Shown: one piece after another, positions 21,486 through 32,757 of the stretch | How the letters are laid out: every line of letters starts with the position of its first letter | Position numbering within the stretch: position 1 is the first letter of the stretch | Source: Capra hircus | Taxonomy: Eukaryota > Chordata > Mammalia > Artiodactyla > Bovidae | DNA length: 64,000 nucleotides | Reading direction: 5' to 3' | Assembly: GCF_001704415.2 (NCBI RefSeq) | Contig: NC_030836.1 | Location: 25,952,001-26,016,000 of the forward strand | Notes under the pieces: model-generated | Seen by the model: only the letters and a program-made list of their open reading frames with translations | Database searches by the model: none | Told to the model about the DNA's origin: nothing | Program-made: the position numbers and the translations under genes

Positions 21486-23105
21486 CAGTTCAGTTCAGTT
21501 CAGTCGCTCAGTCGTGTCCGACTCTTTGCGACCCCATGAATAACAGCATGCCAGGCCTCCCTGTCCATCATCAACTCCCGGAATTCACTCAGATTCACGT
21601 CCATCGAGTCAGTGATGCCATCCAGCCATCTCATCCTCTGTCATCCCCTTCTTCTCCTGCCCTCAATCCCTCCCAGCATCAGAGTCTTTTCCAATGAGTC
21701 AACTCTTCACATGAGGTGGCTAAAGTACTGGAGTTTCAGCTTTAGCATCATTCCTTCCAAAGAAATCCCAGGGCTGATCTCCTTCAGAATGGACTGGTTG
21801 GATCTCCTTGCAGTCCAAGGGACTCTCAAGAGTCTTCTCCAACACCACAGTTCAAAAGCATCAGTTCTTTGGTGCTCAACCTTCTTCACAGTCCAACTCT
21901 CACATCCATACATGACCACAGGAAAAACCATAGCCTTGACCAGATGGACCTTAGTCGGCAAAGTAATGTCTCTGCTTTGGAATATGCTATCTAGGTTGGT
22001 CATAACTTTTCTTCCAAGGAGTAAGCGTCTTTTAATTTCATGGCTGCAGTCACCATATGCAGTGATTTTGGAGACCCCCAAAATAAAATCTGACACTATT
22101 TCCACTGTTTCCCCATCTATTTCCCATGAAGTGATGGGGCCAGATGCCATGAACTTCATTTTCTGAATGTTGAGCTTTAAGCCAACTTTTTCTCTCTCCT
22201 CTTTCACTTTCATCAAGAGGCTTTTTAATTCCTCTTCACTTTCTGCCGTAAGGGTGGTGTCATCTGCATATCTGAGGTTACTGATATTTCTCCTGGCAAT
22301 CTTGATTCCAGCTTGTGTTTCTTCCAGTCCAGCGTTTCTCATGATGTGCTCTGCATAGAAGTTAAATAAGTAGGGTGACAATATACAGCCTTGACGTACT
22401 CCTTTTCCTATTTGGAACCAGTCTGTTGTTCCATGTCCAGTTCTAACTGTTGCTTCCTGGCCTGCATATATATTTCTCAAGAGGCAGGTCAGGTGGTCTG
22501 GTATTCCCATCTCTTTCAGAATTTTCCACAGTTTATTGTGATCCACACAGTCAAAGGCTTTGGCATAGTCAATAAAGCAGAAATAGATGTTTTTCTGGAA
22601 CTCTCTTGTTTTTTCCATGATCCAGTGGATGTTGGCAATTTGATCTCTGGTTCCTCTGCCTTTTCTAAAACCAGCTTGAACATTAGGAAGTTCACGGTTC
22701 ATGTATTGCTGAAGCATGGCTTGGAGAATTTTGAGCATTACTTTACTAGTATGTGAGATGAGTGCAATTGTGCAGTAGTTTGAGCATTCTTTGGCAGTGC
22801 CTTTCTTTGGGATTGGGATGAAAACTGACATTTTCCAGTCCTGTGGCCACTGCTGAGTTTTCCAAATTTGCTGGCATATTGAGTGCAGCACTTTCACAGC
22901 ATCATCTTTCAGGATTTGAAATAGCTCCCCTGGAATTCCATCACCTCCACTAGCTTTATTTGTAGTGATGCTTTCTAAGGCCCACTTGACTTCACATTCC
23001 AGGATGTCTGGCTCTAGATGAGTGATCACACCATCGTGACTATCTGGGTCATGAAGATTTTTTGTGTATAGTTCTTCTGTGTATTCTTGCCACCTCAATA
23101 TTTTC
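21486..23105 (-). mobile_element. BovB (RTE) LINE, 5'-truncated, with 14-bp TSD
   Basis: Minus-strand BovB of about 1.62 kb. Its 3' terminus is the AGTTCAGTTCAGTTCAGTCGC end at 21486. The 5' end is truncated near 23105, so the endonuclease domain is absent. TTCTTTTTCTCTTT is found directly outside both ends (21472-21485 and 23106-23119), a perfect 14-bp target-site duplication that fixes the element boundaries. Bov-tA/Bov-A SINEs share this 3' end, which is how they use BovB machinery. Confidence 0.95.
21707..23098 (-). pseudogene. BovB reverse transcriptase frame, truncated both ends
   Basis: An open frame of 463 codons covers the RTE reverse transcriptase. It has motif A FIDYAKAFDCVDH, motif B GVRQGCILSPYLFN and motif C YADD (plus-strand 22259-22270). 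The thumb/C-terminal part follows (CSHEIKRRLLLGRKVM). The first codons are cut by the 5' truncation and no endonuclease domain precedes it. It ends at a TGA (21707-21709) where other copies have an Arg codon in the HLMRR-like context, a CpG-type change. The remaining C-terminal residues are still recognisable down to about 21520. The catalytic residues are intact, but the protein would be incomplete. Confidence 0.9.
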
Positions 23106-23221
23106 TTCTTTTTCTCTTTACTTTTTCTTATTTAGTTTACTTAACCCCATGGCTTTAATCTTTATGGAAACAATCCTCAAACCTTCTCATGTTCTGACCT
23201 TTCTTCTTAATTTTAGCCTTT

Positions 23222-23352
23222 GTTGTTCAGCCGCTAAGTCATGTCAGATTTTTTACCACCCCATGGACTGCAGCACACCAGGCTTCCCTGTGTTGAACTA
23301 TCTTTCAGAATTTGCTCAAACTCATGTCCATTGAGTTGATCATGCCATCCAA
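23222..23352 (-). mobile_element. BovB 3' terminal fragment
   Basis: Antisense BovB end: 'TCAGCCGCTAAGTCATGTCAG' through 'TTGAGTTGATCATGCCATCC'. Confidence 0.8.
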
Positions 23353-23404
23353 CAAAGCCCTTTAGCTTTAGTTAGGCATTTGCCCAATTGTACACTTTTA
23401 CTTG

Positions 23405-23545
23405 GTTGTACCCTGGTGGCTCAGCTGGTAAAGAATCCGCCTGCAATGTGGGAGACCTGGGTTCTATCCCTGGGTTGGGAAGATCCCCTGGAGAAGGGAA
23501 AGGCTACCCACTCCAGTATTCTGGCCCAGAGAATTGCATGGACAT
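23405..23545 (+). mobile_element. Bov-tA SINE
   Basis: Forward: 'CCCTGGTGGCTCAGCTGG' through 'GAGAATTGCATGGACATG'. It abuts the truncated start of the next BovB. Confidence 0.85.
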
Positions 23546-23610
23546 GTTAGTCCATCTGAAAGAGATGGGACCTGCCTCTTGAGAAATCTGTATGCAGGTC
23601 AGGAAACAAT

Positions 23611-23672
23611 AGAAAACCAATACAGTATTATAAAGTAAAATAAAGTAAAAATAAAAAGTTAAAAAAAAAAAG
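23611..23672 (+). mobile_element. L1 3' tail (about 60 bp) nested in BovB
   Basis: AAAACCAATACAGTATTATA plus the AAGTAAAATAAAGTAAAAA tail and a poly-A run equals the terminal 60 bp of bovine L1 (compare 56850-56898). On the left, BovB reads GGTCAGGAAACAATAG; on the right it resumes GAACTGGACATGG. AGAA appears at both junctions. This is an extremely 5'-truncated L1 insertion. Confidence 0.75.
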
Positions 23673-23715
23673 AACTGGACATGGAACAACAGACTGGTTC
23701 CAAACAGGAAAAAGA

Positions 23716-24246
23716 GTGCATCAGGGCTGTATATTGCCACCATGCTTATTTAACTTATATGCGGAGTACATCATGAGAAACGCTGGGCTGGATGAAGCAC
23801 AAGCTGGAATCAAGATTGCCGGGAGAAACATCAATAACCTCAGATATGAAGATGACACCACCCTTATGGCAGAAAGTGAAGAAGAACTAAAGAGCCTCTT
23901 GATGAAAGTGAAAGAGGAGAGTGAAAAAGTTGGGTTAAAACTCAACATTCAGAAAACTAAGATCATGGCATCTGGTTCCATCACTTCATGGCAAATAGAT
24001 GGAGAAACAGTGGAAACAGTGACAGACTTTATTTTCTTGGGCTCCAGTGTCACTGCAGATGGTGACTGCAGCCATGAAATAAAAAGACGCTTACTCCTTG
24101 GAAGAAAAGTTATGACCAACCTAGACAGCATATTAAAAAGCAGAGAGATTACTTTGCCAACAAAGGTCAATATAGTCAAGGCTATGGTTTTTCCAGTAGT
24201 CATGTATGGATGTGAGAGTTGGACTATAAAGAAAGCGGAGCACTGA
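23716..24246 (+). pseudogene. BovB reverse transcriptase fragment with YEDD
   Basis: A 176-codon frame covers RT motif B (HQGCILPPCLFN) to ESWTIKKAEH. Motif C reads YEDD (23845-23856) where BovB has YADD. Codon GAA replaces the Ala codon. The frame ends at a TGA at 24244-24246. The continuing BovB text to 24600 is still readable in the same frame with later breaks. Confidence 0.88.
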
Positions 24247-24632
24247 AGAATTGATGCTTTTGAACTGTGGTGTTGGAGAAGTCTCTTGAGAGTCCCTTGG
24301 ACTGCAAGGAGATCCAACCAGTCCATTCTGAAGGCAATCAGTCCTGGGTGTTCTTTGGAAGGACTGATGTTGGAGCTGAAACTCCAATATTTTGGCCACT
24401 TGATGTGAAGAGCTGACTCATTTGAAAAGACCCTGATGTTGGGAAAGATTGAAAGCAGGAGGAGAAGGGGATGACAGAGGATGAGATGGTTGGATGGCAT
24501 CACCAACTCAATGGACATGAGTTTGAATAAACTCCGGGAGTTGGTGATGGACAGGGAGGCCTGGTGTGCTGTGATTCATGGGGTCAAGAAGAGTCGAACA
24601 GACTGACTGAGCAACTGAACTGAACTGACTGA

Positions 24633-26330
24633 CAATTGTAACAGCCTCCTATCGCTGACCTGCCTCCAGTCTTTCTTACTCTAGTCTGTCCTGCCAGTGC
24701 CCACATTATTACTCTTTCTGAGTCAGCATTTTGATTATTTCAAACCTGTGTCAAATAAGAAATGATTTTGAATGGTTCCTAATGATCTCCCTAATGAGCT
24801 GACCTTGATTTGAGCATTTGGAAGCTTCCTGTACTGATCCGAATTTGCTTTCTGATCTGAGTCTATGCTGCAGACTTCTAAGAAGAGGCACTGGGGCCTC
24901 TGTAAGAGCCGTGGAAGTCGTCTGTGTGACATTCAGGGAGGATAGAAACTTGTATTTTCTCTGAGTTCAGTAACTTTGATCTACAAGGCTTATAGATGGC
25001 CACTAAAAGTTTACCGATGACCTTCACATACCTTACTGGTGTTTGTCCAGTCCCACAGTTAGGCCTACGGGGAAAATCACTGATACTATATAAGCCTTTG
25101 CCCATGGAGCAGTACTTCTGTTGTGGTATCCAGTCTTGGTCCCTAGGGAAATGAGGAAAAGGGGTTCTCATTCATTCATTTTTAATTAAATGAATATTTA
25201 TTTAATACCTACTGTATATGTGTGGTTTTACTCTAAATTGCTACAAAAACAGTACTGAACAAAACAGGCAAAATCTCTGCCCTTATGGAACTTAGGTTTA
25301 AATGCATGCGAATGTATGAATGTATGTGTTTGTGTTGTGAGAAGACACACCAAATAAACAAATAAGTGACTAGTGTTTCTTAAGAGCTGTGGATGCAGGA
25401 AAAGTCACTGCTTTTCCATTTGAGGATGTGCTCCATTTGGCAACAAACCAAAATATATGTAAAATGGGTTACTTCCAATACACACTGTTATTCTAGAGAA
25501 CTTGGCTTAAATGCAGAGTGGGTAATTTCTCTTTCTTACAAATCATATCTCTGGGGAAAACACAATGAAAACCTAAAACTTCTTAATCAAGTCCCTAGGA
25601 TTTCCCAATTCACAATAACCCCTGAGTCATATTAGCAGGTGGCTCCCTGGGCACCAGCAGATGCTATTTCCACCCCCTAGTCTGGAGAGGACACTCTGGC
25701 AGAGCCACCATCAGAAATCATGACCTGTAACTCATGTCACCTTAGAGCCTGGTGTACTGAGGTCTGTACTCTGACTCTCTCAGTCCAAAACACACTCAAA
25801 ACAAACAAATAAACAAAAACAGCAAAGAAGAAGAATCTCTGTTCTGGGATGTTCATCTCTAAAATTCATCAGAACCACTTGAGAATAAGAAGCAGAGTTA
25901 GCAAGCCCCAACACTGAAGTCTCTGTGCAGAAGGGTGAGTGTTGAATTTTATCTGTCCAGTTACTTATCTTCCAAACCTCATCTTTGGAAACCAAGGATC
26001 CCCTGAAATGACAGCTTTCTCCCTGCTGAGATGACCACTGATCATTGGGTGGGCCTGGTAAACTGTCAGGGCAGAAGTGGAGCAGAGATGCTGTTGTCAT
26101 GAGGTTCAGGGTCATTGAATCTTACCCTGTAGAACTTGCCTGGTAGTGTTTTTAATACACGTCTTTAAAAATTCCCTCAGCCTTTATACAAAGAAGAAGA
26201 AGAAGAAAAAAAAAAGATACAGAGGGGTGGGCTGGGGTTCCTTCTCGCATTCTGGGTCTCAGCCTCATTAGAGTGGGGTTGGGTGGAGAGAGCGGGGTAC
26301 TCATTTTAACGTTACCCTCTGTCCTGTTCC
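24633..26330. other. Intergenic DNA upstream of the first OR8B-like gene
   Basis: 24640-24860 resembles a diverged L2 region ('cctgccagtgcccacattattactc'). 25170-25310 resembles an ancient interspersed repeat with the 'acagtactgaacaaaacaggcaaaatctctgccctta' segment. A GAA-rich/A-rich microsatellite stands at about 26190-26215. No gene is supported. Short frames of 80-111 codons have no family resemblance. Confidence 0.45.
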
Positions 26331-26335
26331 CACAG
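26316..26335 (+). promoter_or_regulatory. Candidate 3' splice site before first OR8B-like ATG
   Basis: The pyrimidine-rich stretch CTCTGTCCTGTTCCCACAG ends 18 bp before the ATG at 26353. The following TAGGGAAGAATGG is shared with the second OR8B-like gene. Confidence 0.55.
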
Positions 26336-26352
26336 GTATGTCCTAGGGAAGA

Positions 26353-27282
26353 ATGGCCCCAGGGAATGAATCTTCAGTGACTGAGTTTATCCTGCTGGGT
26401 TTAACACAGCAGCCAGAACTCCAGCTGCCTCTCTTTTTCATTTTCTTAGCAATTTATGTGGTCACTGTGGTGGGGAATGTTGGCTTGATTATTCTTATTG
26501 GTCTGAACCCTCACCTGCACACTCCCATGTACTACTTTCTCTTCAACCTTTCCTTCATTGATCTCTGCCACTCCTCTGTCATTACTCCTAAAATGCTGAT
26601 GAGTTTTGTAAGTCAGAACATCATCCCTTATGCAGAGTGCATGACTCAGCTCTGCTTCTTCTCCTTCTTTGTTATTGATGAGTGCTATATTTTGACGTCA
26701 ATGGCCTATGACCGATACGTGGCCATCTGTAAGCCACTGCTGTACAAGGTCTCCATGTCCCATCAGGTCTGCCTCATGCTGACGGTGGGTGTATACGCGA
26801 TGGGGCTTGTGGGTGCCATGGCCAATACTGGGTGCATGCTGCGACTCTCCTTCTGTGATGGAAACATCATCAATCACTACATGTGTGACATTCCTCCTCT
26901 CCTCCAGCTCTCTTGCACAAGCACCTCCATCAGTGAGCTGGAGATTTTCATTGTGGTGGGTGTCAATGTCATAGTGCCCAGTGTCACCATCTCCGTTTCT
27001 TACACCTTGATCCTCTTGAACATCCTTCACATCCGTTCTACAGAGGGCAGGTCCAAAGCCTTCAGTACCTGCAGCTGCCACATAATTGTGGTTACTCTTT
27101 TCTTTGGATCAGCAACATTCATGTATCTTAAGCCTTTTCCTGCTGGGTCTCTGGATGAAGATAAAGTGTCCACAGTTTTTTACACAATTGTGGGGCCAAT
27201 GGTGAATCCTTTCATCTACAGTTTGAGGAACAAAGATGTCCAAGTTGCACTGAGTAAGACTTTGAGGAAAAGGGTGGTCTGA
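26353..27282 (+). CDS. Olfactory receptor, OR8B-like (copy 1), intact
   Basis: A 309-residue class II odorant receptor. It has a sequon at N5-E-S, GN at 41-42 and LHTPMYYFL at 55-63. C96 and C178 make the TM3-EC2 disulfide. MAYDRYVAIC lies at 117-126, KAFSTCSCHI at 235-244 and PMVNPFIYSLRN at 282-293. Family diagnosis rests on FILLGLTQQPELQLPLFF, TGCMLRLSFC and SCTSTSISEL, which fit the OR8B group; the exact human ortholog cannot be named. It is roughly two-thirds to 70% identical by eye to the copy at 35345. It is one codon shorter near residue 89 (SQNIIPY against SKENIISY). The usual Ser before His in TM6 (CSSH) is Cys here. The start ATG follows a likely splice acceptor and lies in the same context as the paralog. 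Confidence 0.92.
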   Translation: MAPGNESSVTEFILLGLTQQPELQLPLFFIFLAIYVVTVVGNVGLIILIGLNPHLHTPMYYFLFNLSFIDLCHSSVITPKMLMSFVSQNIIPYAECMTQLCFFSFFVIDECYILTSMAYDRYVAICKPLLYKVSMSHQVCLMLTVGVYAMGLVGAMANTGCMLRLSFCDGNIINHYMCDIPPLLQLSCTSTSISELEIFIVVGVNVIVPSVTISVSYTLILLNILHIRSTEGRSKAFSTCSCHIIVVTLFFGSATFMYLKPFPAGSLDEDKVSTVFYTIVGPMVNPFIYSLRNKDVQVALSKTLRKRVV

Positions 27283-27934
27283 ATAGAAATTGTGTTAGCT
27301 ATTGATGTCAAATTTTAGTAAGGGCACAAAATGTATGATGATATGGAGAAAAGAGAAAGGAATTAAAATAAAAGAGCAGGTGATTTAAATAAAAAGAGAA
27401 GCAAAGTTTTTTATGAAAACCACTTTATAAGGAAAGACAGTATAAAGAAGAGGAGAATCAGCCATTCATCCTTTCATAGAAAGTAGGAAAGTATTGGGTT
27501 GGACAAAAATTGTTCAATCCTATAATTCATTCTGTCGTGCTCCAGCTTATTTTCAGAGAGTATAAGGTTTTAAGTAGAAAAAAGTGAATGATGATGAATC
27601 CAGAAACAGTAAGGTTGTGAGATTTTTGACTAAGTTATGTCCAGAACTCCTGTGAAGCTTTGTCAAGGACATTTGGACTTTGTGGATTTCAGATTCAGTA
27701 AGTTACTCATTTATTTAATAAACCTTTATTGAAAGTGCTGGAGAGGATTTTGTCTGGTAGATTCCTTTGTTTCTCAGAAAAGAAGACTAGGAAAATGCTT
27801 CTCTCACCATTGTCTCTATCTTCTCAATTTAGTCTTAAGAAAACATGGTAAAGAGAAATTGTCTTTTGATCTCAGTTCCTAAGGACAGAAAACCTCAGAT
27901 AACCATTTACAGCAGTCAGGAATGAAAAAGGTAA
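27283..27934. other. Intergenic DNA downstream of OR8B-like copy 1
   Basis: AT-rich 3' flank. AAATAAAA-type signals occur at about 27366 and 27388 and could serve as polyA signals. ATTGGGTTGGACAAAAATTG at about 27494 recalls a mariner terminal repeat but no partner end is visible. Confidence 0.35.
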
Positions 27935-28460
27935 TGTTTTATTTTATGTAAAATATATCTATTCTGCATACGGCAATGTGTATATTTCCATGTTTCTCTC
28001 AATTTGTCCCACCCTCTCCTTCCCCTATTGTGTCAGCAAGTCTGTTCCCATGTCTGCATCTCCACTGCTGCCCTGAAAAGAGGTTCATCAGTACCATCTT
28101 TCTAGATTCCATATGATGTGTTAATGCACAATATTTGTCTTTCTTTTTCTAACTTACTTCACTCTGTATAACAGGCTCTAGGTTCATCCACTTCATTAAG
28201 ACTGACTCAAATGCATTCATTTTTTTAATAGCTGAGTAATATTCTATTGTATATATATATGCACCACTATTTCTGTATCCATTCATCTGTCAATGGACAT
28301 CTAGGTTACTTCCACATCCTAGCTATTGCAAAAAGTGCTGTCATGAACATTGGGGTACATGTGTCTCTTTCAGTTAGATTTTCAAAGGGTATATGCCCAG
28401 TAGTCATAGTTACTTATATTTTTACTACAATGCTGCCATATAGTTTTGTTACAATGATTC
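27935..28460 (-). mobile_element. Old L1 3' half, antisense
   Basis: Antisense L1 3' UTR and ORF2 tail: 'ctttctagattccatatgatgtgttaat', 'cactctgtataacaggctc', 'gctgagtaatattctattgta', 'atggacatctaggttacttcc'. It is diverged and non-coding. Confidence 0.8.
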
Positions 28461-28634
28461 AGGTGTCCTGGGGTAACTGAAGGTCACTGAAACTTTTAAA
28501 GAAGGAAGGGAGAGTTGTGTGCTTCCAGAACTTATCCTCCAGTTGTGTATATGGCCAGATAAGAGGGAATATGTGAGAAAAGCTAGAATTGTTACTGGAA
28601 TCATTACATTTCAGCATTAAAAAACCTCAAAAGT

Positions 28635-28900
28635 CTTGCCATTCCCTCCTGGCCTGAAGAGTTTCTATTGAAAGATCAGCTGTTATCCTTATGGGAATCC
28701 CCTTGTGTGTTATTTGTTGTTTTTCCCTAGACATACTTAAAGTGATGAAAGAAAATAACCTACAGCCCAGATTACTGTACCCAGCAAGGATCTCATTCAA
28801 ATATGAAGGAGAAATCAAAAGCTTTACAGACAAGCAAAAGCTGAGAGAATTCAGCACCACCAAACCAGCTCTCCAACAAATGCTAAAGGATATTCTCTAG
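28635..28900 (+). pseudogene. L1 ORF1 C-terminal remnant, inverted at its 5' part
   Basis: Only the C-terminal RNA-binding region of ORF1p remains. Residues up to REWQD are on the minus strand (28635-28729). The following 54 or so residues to KDIL and TAG at 28898-28900 are on the plus strand. It cannot be translated as one protein. Confidence 0.88.
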
Positions 28901-28951
28901 ATAGAAAACACAAAAAGGGTGTATAAACCCGAACCCAAAACAATAAAGTAA

Positions 28952-31900
28952 ATGGTAACAGGATCATACTTATCAATAATTACCTTAAACATAAATGGTT
29001 TGAATGCCCCAACCAAAAGACAAAGACTGGCCTAATGGATACAAAAACAAGACCCCTCTATATGCTGCTTACAAGAGACCCACCTCAAAACAAGGGACAC
29101 ATACAGACTGAAAGTGAAGGGCTGGAAAAAGATATACCATGCAAATAGAGACCAAAAGAAAGCAGGAGTGGCAATACTCATTTCCGATAAAATAGGCTTT
29201 AAAACAAAGGCTGTGAAAAGAGACAAAGAAGGCCACTACATAATGATCAAAGGATCAATCCAAGAAGATATAACAATTATAAATATATATGCACCCAATA
29301 TAGGAGCACCACAATATGTAAGACAAATGCTAACAAGTATGAAAGGGGAAATCAACAATAACACAATAATAGTGGGAGACTTTAATACCCCACTCACACC
29401 TATGGACAGATCAACTAAACAGAAAATCAACAAGAAATGCAAACTTTAAATGATACATTAGACCAGTTAGACCTAATTGATATCTATAGGACATTTCACC
29501 CCAAAACAATGAATTTCACCTTTTTCTCAAGTGCTCATGGAACCTTCTCCAGGATAGATCACATCCTGGGCCATAAATCTAAACTTGATAAATTCAAAAA
29601 CATCGAAATCATTCCAAGCATCTTTTCTGACCATAATGCATTAAGATTAGATCTCGATTACAGGAGAAAAACTATTAAAAATTCCAACATATGGAGGTTG
29701 AACAACACACTTCTGAATAACCAACAAATCACAGAAGAAATCAAAAAAGAAATCAAAAAAGAAATCAAAATATGCATAGAAACTAATGAAAATGAAAACA
29801 CAACAACCCAAAACCTGTGGGACACTATAAAAGCAGTGCTAAGAGGAAAGTTCATAGCACTACAGGCATACCTCAAGAAACAAGAAAAAAGTCAAATAAA
29901 TAACCTAACTCTACACCTAAAGCAACTAGAAAAGGAAGAATTGGAGAACCCCAGAGTTAGTAGAAGGAAAGAAATCTTAAAAATTAGGGCAGAAATAAAT
30001 GCAAAAGAAACAAAAGAGACCATAGCAAAAACCAATAAAGCCAAAAGCTGGTTCTTTGAAAGGATAAATAAAATTGACAAACCGTTAGCCAGACTCATCA
30101 AGAAGCAAAGAGAGAAAAATCAAATCAATAAAATTAGAAATGAAAATGGAGAGATCACAACAGACAACACAGAAATACAAAGGATCATAAGAGACTACTA
30201 TCAGCAGTTATATGCCAATAAAATAGACAACGTGGAAGAAATGGACAAATTCTTAGAAAAGTACAACTTTCCAAAACTGAACCAGGAAGAAATAGAAAAT
30301 CTTAACAGACCCATCACAAGCATGGAAATTGAAACTGTAATCAGAAATCTTCCAGCAAACAAAAGCCCAGGTCCAGACGGCTTCACAGCTGAATTCTATC
30401 AAAAATTTCGAGAAGAGCTAACACCTATCCTACTCAAACTCTTCCAGAAAATTGCAGAGGAAGGTAAACTTCCAAACTCATTCTATGAGGCCACCATCAC
30501 CCTAATACCAAAACCTGACAAAGATGCCACAAAAAAAGAAAACTACAGGCCAATATCACTGATGAACATAGATGCAAAACTCCTCAACAAAATTCTAGCA
30601 ATAAGAATCCAACAACACATTAAAAAGATCATACACCATGACCAAGTGGGCTTTATCCCAGGGAGGCAAGGATTCTTCAATATGTGCAAATCAATCAATG
30701 TAATTCACCACATTAACAAATTGAAAAATAAAAGCCATATGATTATCTCAATAGGTGCAGAGAAGGCCTTTGACAAAATTCAACATCCATTTATGATAAA
30801 AACTCTCCAGAAAGCAGGAATAGAAGGAACATACCTCAACATAATAAAAGCTATATATGACAAACCCACAGCAAACATTATCCTCAATGGTGAAAAATTG
30901 AAAGCATTTCCCCTAAAGTCAGGAACAAGACAAGGGTGCCCACTTTCACTGCTACTATTCAACATAGTTTTGGAAGTTTTGGCCACAGCAATCAGAGCAG
31001 AAAAAGAAATAAAAGGAATCCAAATTGGAAAAGAAGTAGTAAAACTTTCACTGTTTGCAGATGACATGATCCTCTACATAGAAAACCCTAAAGACCCCAC
31101 CAGAAAATTACTAGAGCTAATCAATGAATATAGTAAAGTTGCAGGATATAAAATCAACACTCAGAAATCCCTTGCATTCCTATACACTAATAATGAGATA
31201 GTAGAAAAAGAAATTAAGGAAACAATTCCATTCACCATTGCAATGAAAAGAATAAAATACTTTGGAATATATCTACCTAAAGAAACTAAAGACCTATATA
31301 TAGAAAACTATATAACACTGGTGAAAGAAATCAAAGAGGACACTAATAGATGGAGAAATATACCATGTGCATGGATCAGAAGAATCAATATAGTGAAAAT
31401 GATTATACCACCCAAAGCAATTTACAAATTCAACGCAATCCCTATTAAGCTACCAGCAATATTTTTCACAGAACTAGAACAAATAATTTCAAGATTTGTA
31501 TGGAAATACAAAAAACCTCGAATAGCCAAAGCAATCTTGAGAAAGAAGAATGGAACTGGAGGAATCAACTTGCCTGACTTCAGGCTCTACCACAAAGCCA
31601 CAGACATCAAGACAGTATGGTGCTGGCACAAAGACAGAAATATAGATCAATGGAACAAAATAGAAAGCCCAGAGATAAATCCACACACATATGGATACCT
31701 TATCTTTGACAAAGGAGGCAAGAATACACAATGGAGTAAAGACAATCTCTTTAACAAGTGTTGCTGGGAAAACTGGTCAACCACTTGTAAAAGAATGAAA
31801 CTAGATCACTTTTTAACACAACACGCAAAAATAAACTCAAAATGGATTAAAGATCTAAATGTAAGACCAGAAACTATAAAACTCCTAGAGGAGAATATAG

Positions 31901-32757
31901 GCAAAACACTCTCCAACATAAATCACAGCAGGATCCTCTATGATCCACCTCCCAGAATACTGGAAATAAAAGTAAAAATAAACAAATGGGATCTAATTAA
32001 AATTAAAAGCTTCTGCACAACAAAGGAAAATATAAGCAAAGTGAAAAGACAGCCTTCTGAATGGGAGAAAATCATAGCAAATGAAGCAACTGACAAACAA
32101 CTTATCTCAAAAATATACAAGCAACTTATGCAGCTCAATTCCAGAAAATGGGCCAAAGAACTAAATAGACATTTCTCCAAAGAAGACATACGGATGGCTA
32201 ACAAACACGTGAAAAGATGCTCAACATCACTCATTATTAGAGAAATACAAATCAAAACCACAATGAGGTAACACTTCACACCAGTCAGAATGTCTGCAAT
32301 CCAAAAATCTGCAAGCAATAAATGCTGGAGAGGGTGTGGAGAAAAGGGAACCCTCTTACACTGTTGGTGGGAATGCAAACTAGTACAGCCACTGTGGAGA
32401 ACAGTGTGGAGATTCCTTAAAAAATTGCAAATAGAACTAGCTTATGACCCAGCATTCCCACTGCTGGGCATACACACTGAGGAAACCAGAATTGAAAGAG
32501 ACACATGTACCCCGATGTTCATCGCAGGACTGTTTATTATAGCCAGGACATGGAAACAACCTAGATGTCCATCAGTAGATGAATGGATAAGAAAGCTGTG
32601 GTACATATACACAATGGAGTATTACTCGGCTGTTAAAAGGAATACATTTGAATCAGTTCTGATGAGATGGATGAATCTGGAGCCGATTATACAGAGTGAA
32701 GTAAGCCAGAAAGAAAAACACCAATACAGTATACTAACACATATATATGGAATTTAG
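28952..32757 (+). pseudogene. L1 ORF2 (endonuclease-RT), near complete but dead
   Basis: ORF2 can be followed from ATG 28952 to TAG 32755-32757, about 1,270 codons. The order is an APE-type endonuclease (CLQETH; GDFN; RIDHILG; SDHNAL), the reverse transcriptase (NYRPISL; motif A; GTRQGCPLS; FADD at 31054-31065) and the cysteine-rich C-terminus (CWRGCGEKGTLLHCWWEC). Lesions: TAA at 29033-29035 (codon 28); loss of one base at 29434/29435 that splits the endonuclease; GGT at 30754-30756 giving SIGAEKAFD where L1 has SIDAEKAFD, so the motif A catalytic Asp is lost; a 21-bp in-frame deletion near 32147 (INDPIKK, present at 55921, is absent); and TAA at 32269-32271. The open stretch between the frameshift and the last stop is 944 codons. 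Confidence 0.93.

Larger units (their letters stand above)
23546..24632 (+). mobile_element. BovB LINE, 5'-truncated, with internal L1 tail
   Basis: Forward BovB from about 23546 ('CTGAAAGAGATGGGACCTGC') to the ACTGAACTGAACTGACTGA terminus. The RT-coding sequence is interrupted at about 23611-23672 by an L1-type tail. CAATTGTA near 23385 and at 24633 may be an 8-bp target-site duplication, but the Bov-tA between makes this uncertain. Confidence 0.88.

Noticed and set aside
21612..22756. Plus-strand frames of 63-184 codons across the BovB at 21486-23105
   Set aside because: They are the complement of the BovB RT frame. The same frame reappears at 23949-24518 opposite the other BovB copy, as expected for a repeat shadow.
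27494..27520. Possible mariner terminal repeat (ATTGGGTTGGACAAAAATTG), also near 15755
   Set aside because: Only about 20-30 bp match a remembered mariner end, and no second end or transposase remnant is visible.
29437..32271. 944-codon frame considered as a host gene
   Set aside because: It is L1 ORF2 with endonuclease and RT motifs, inside a TSD-bounded insertion, and carries disabling changes.
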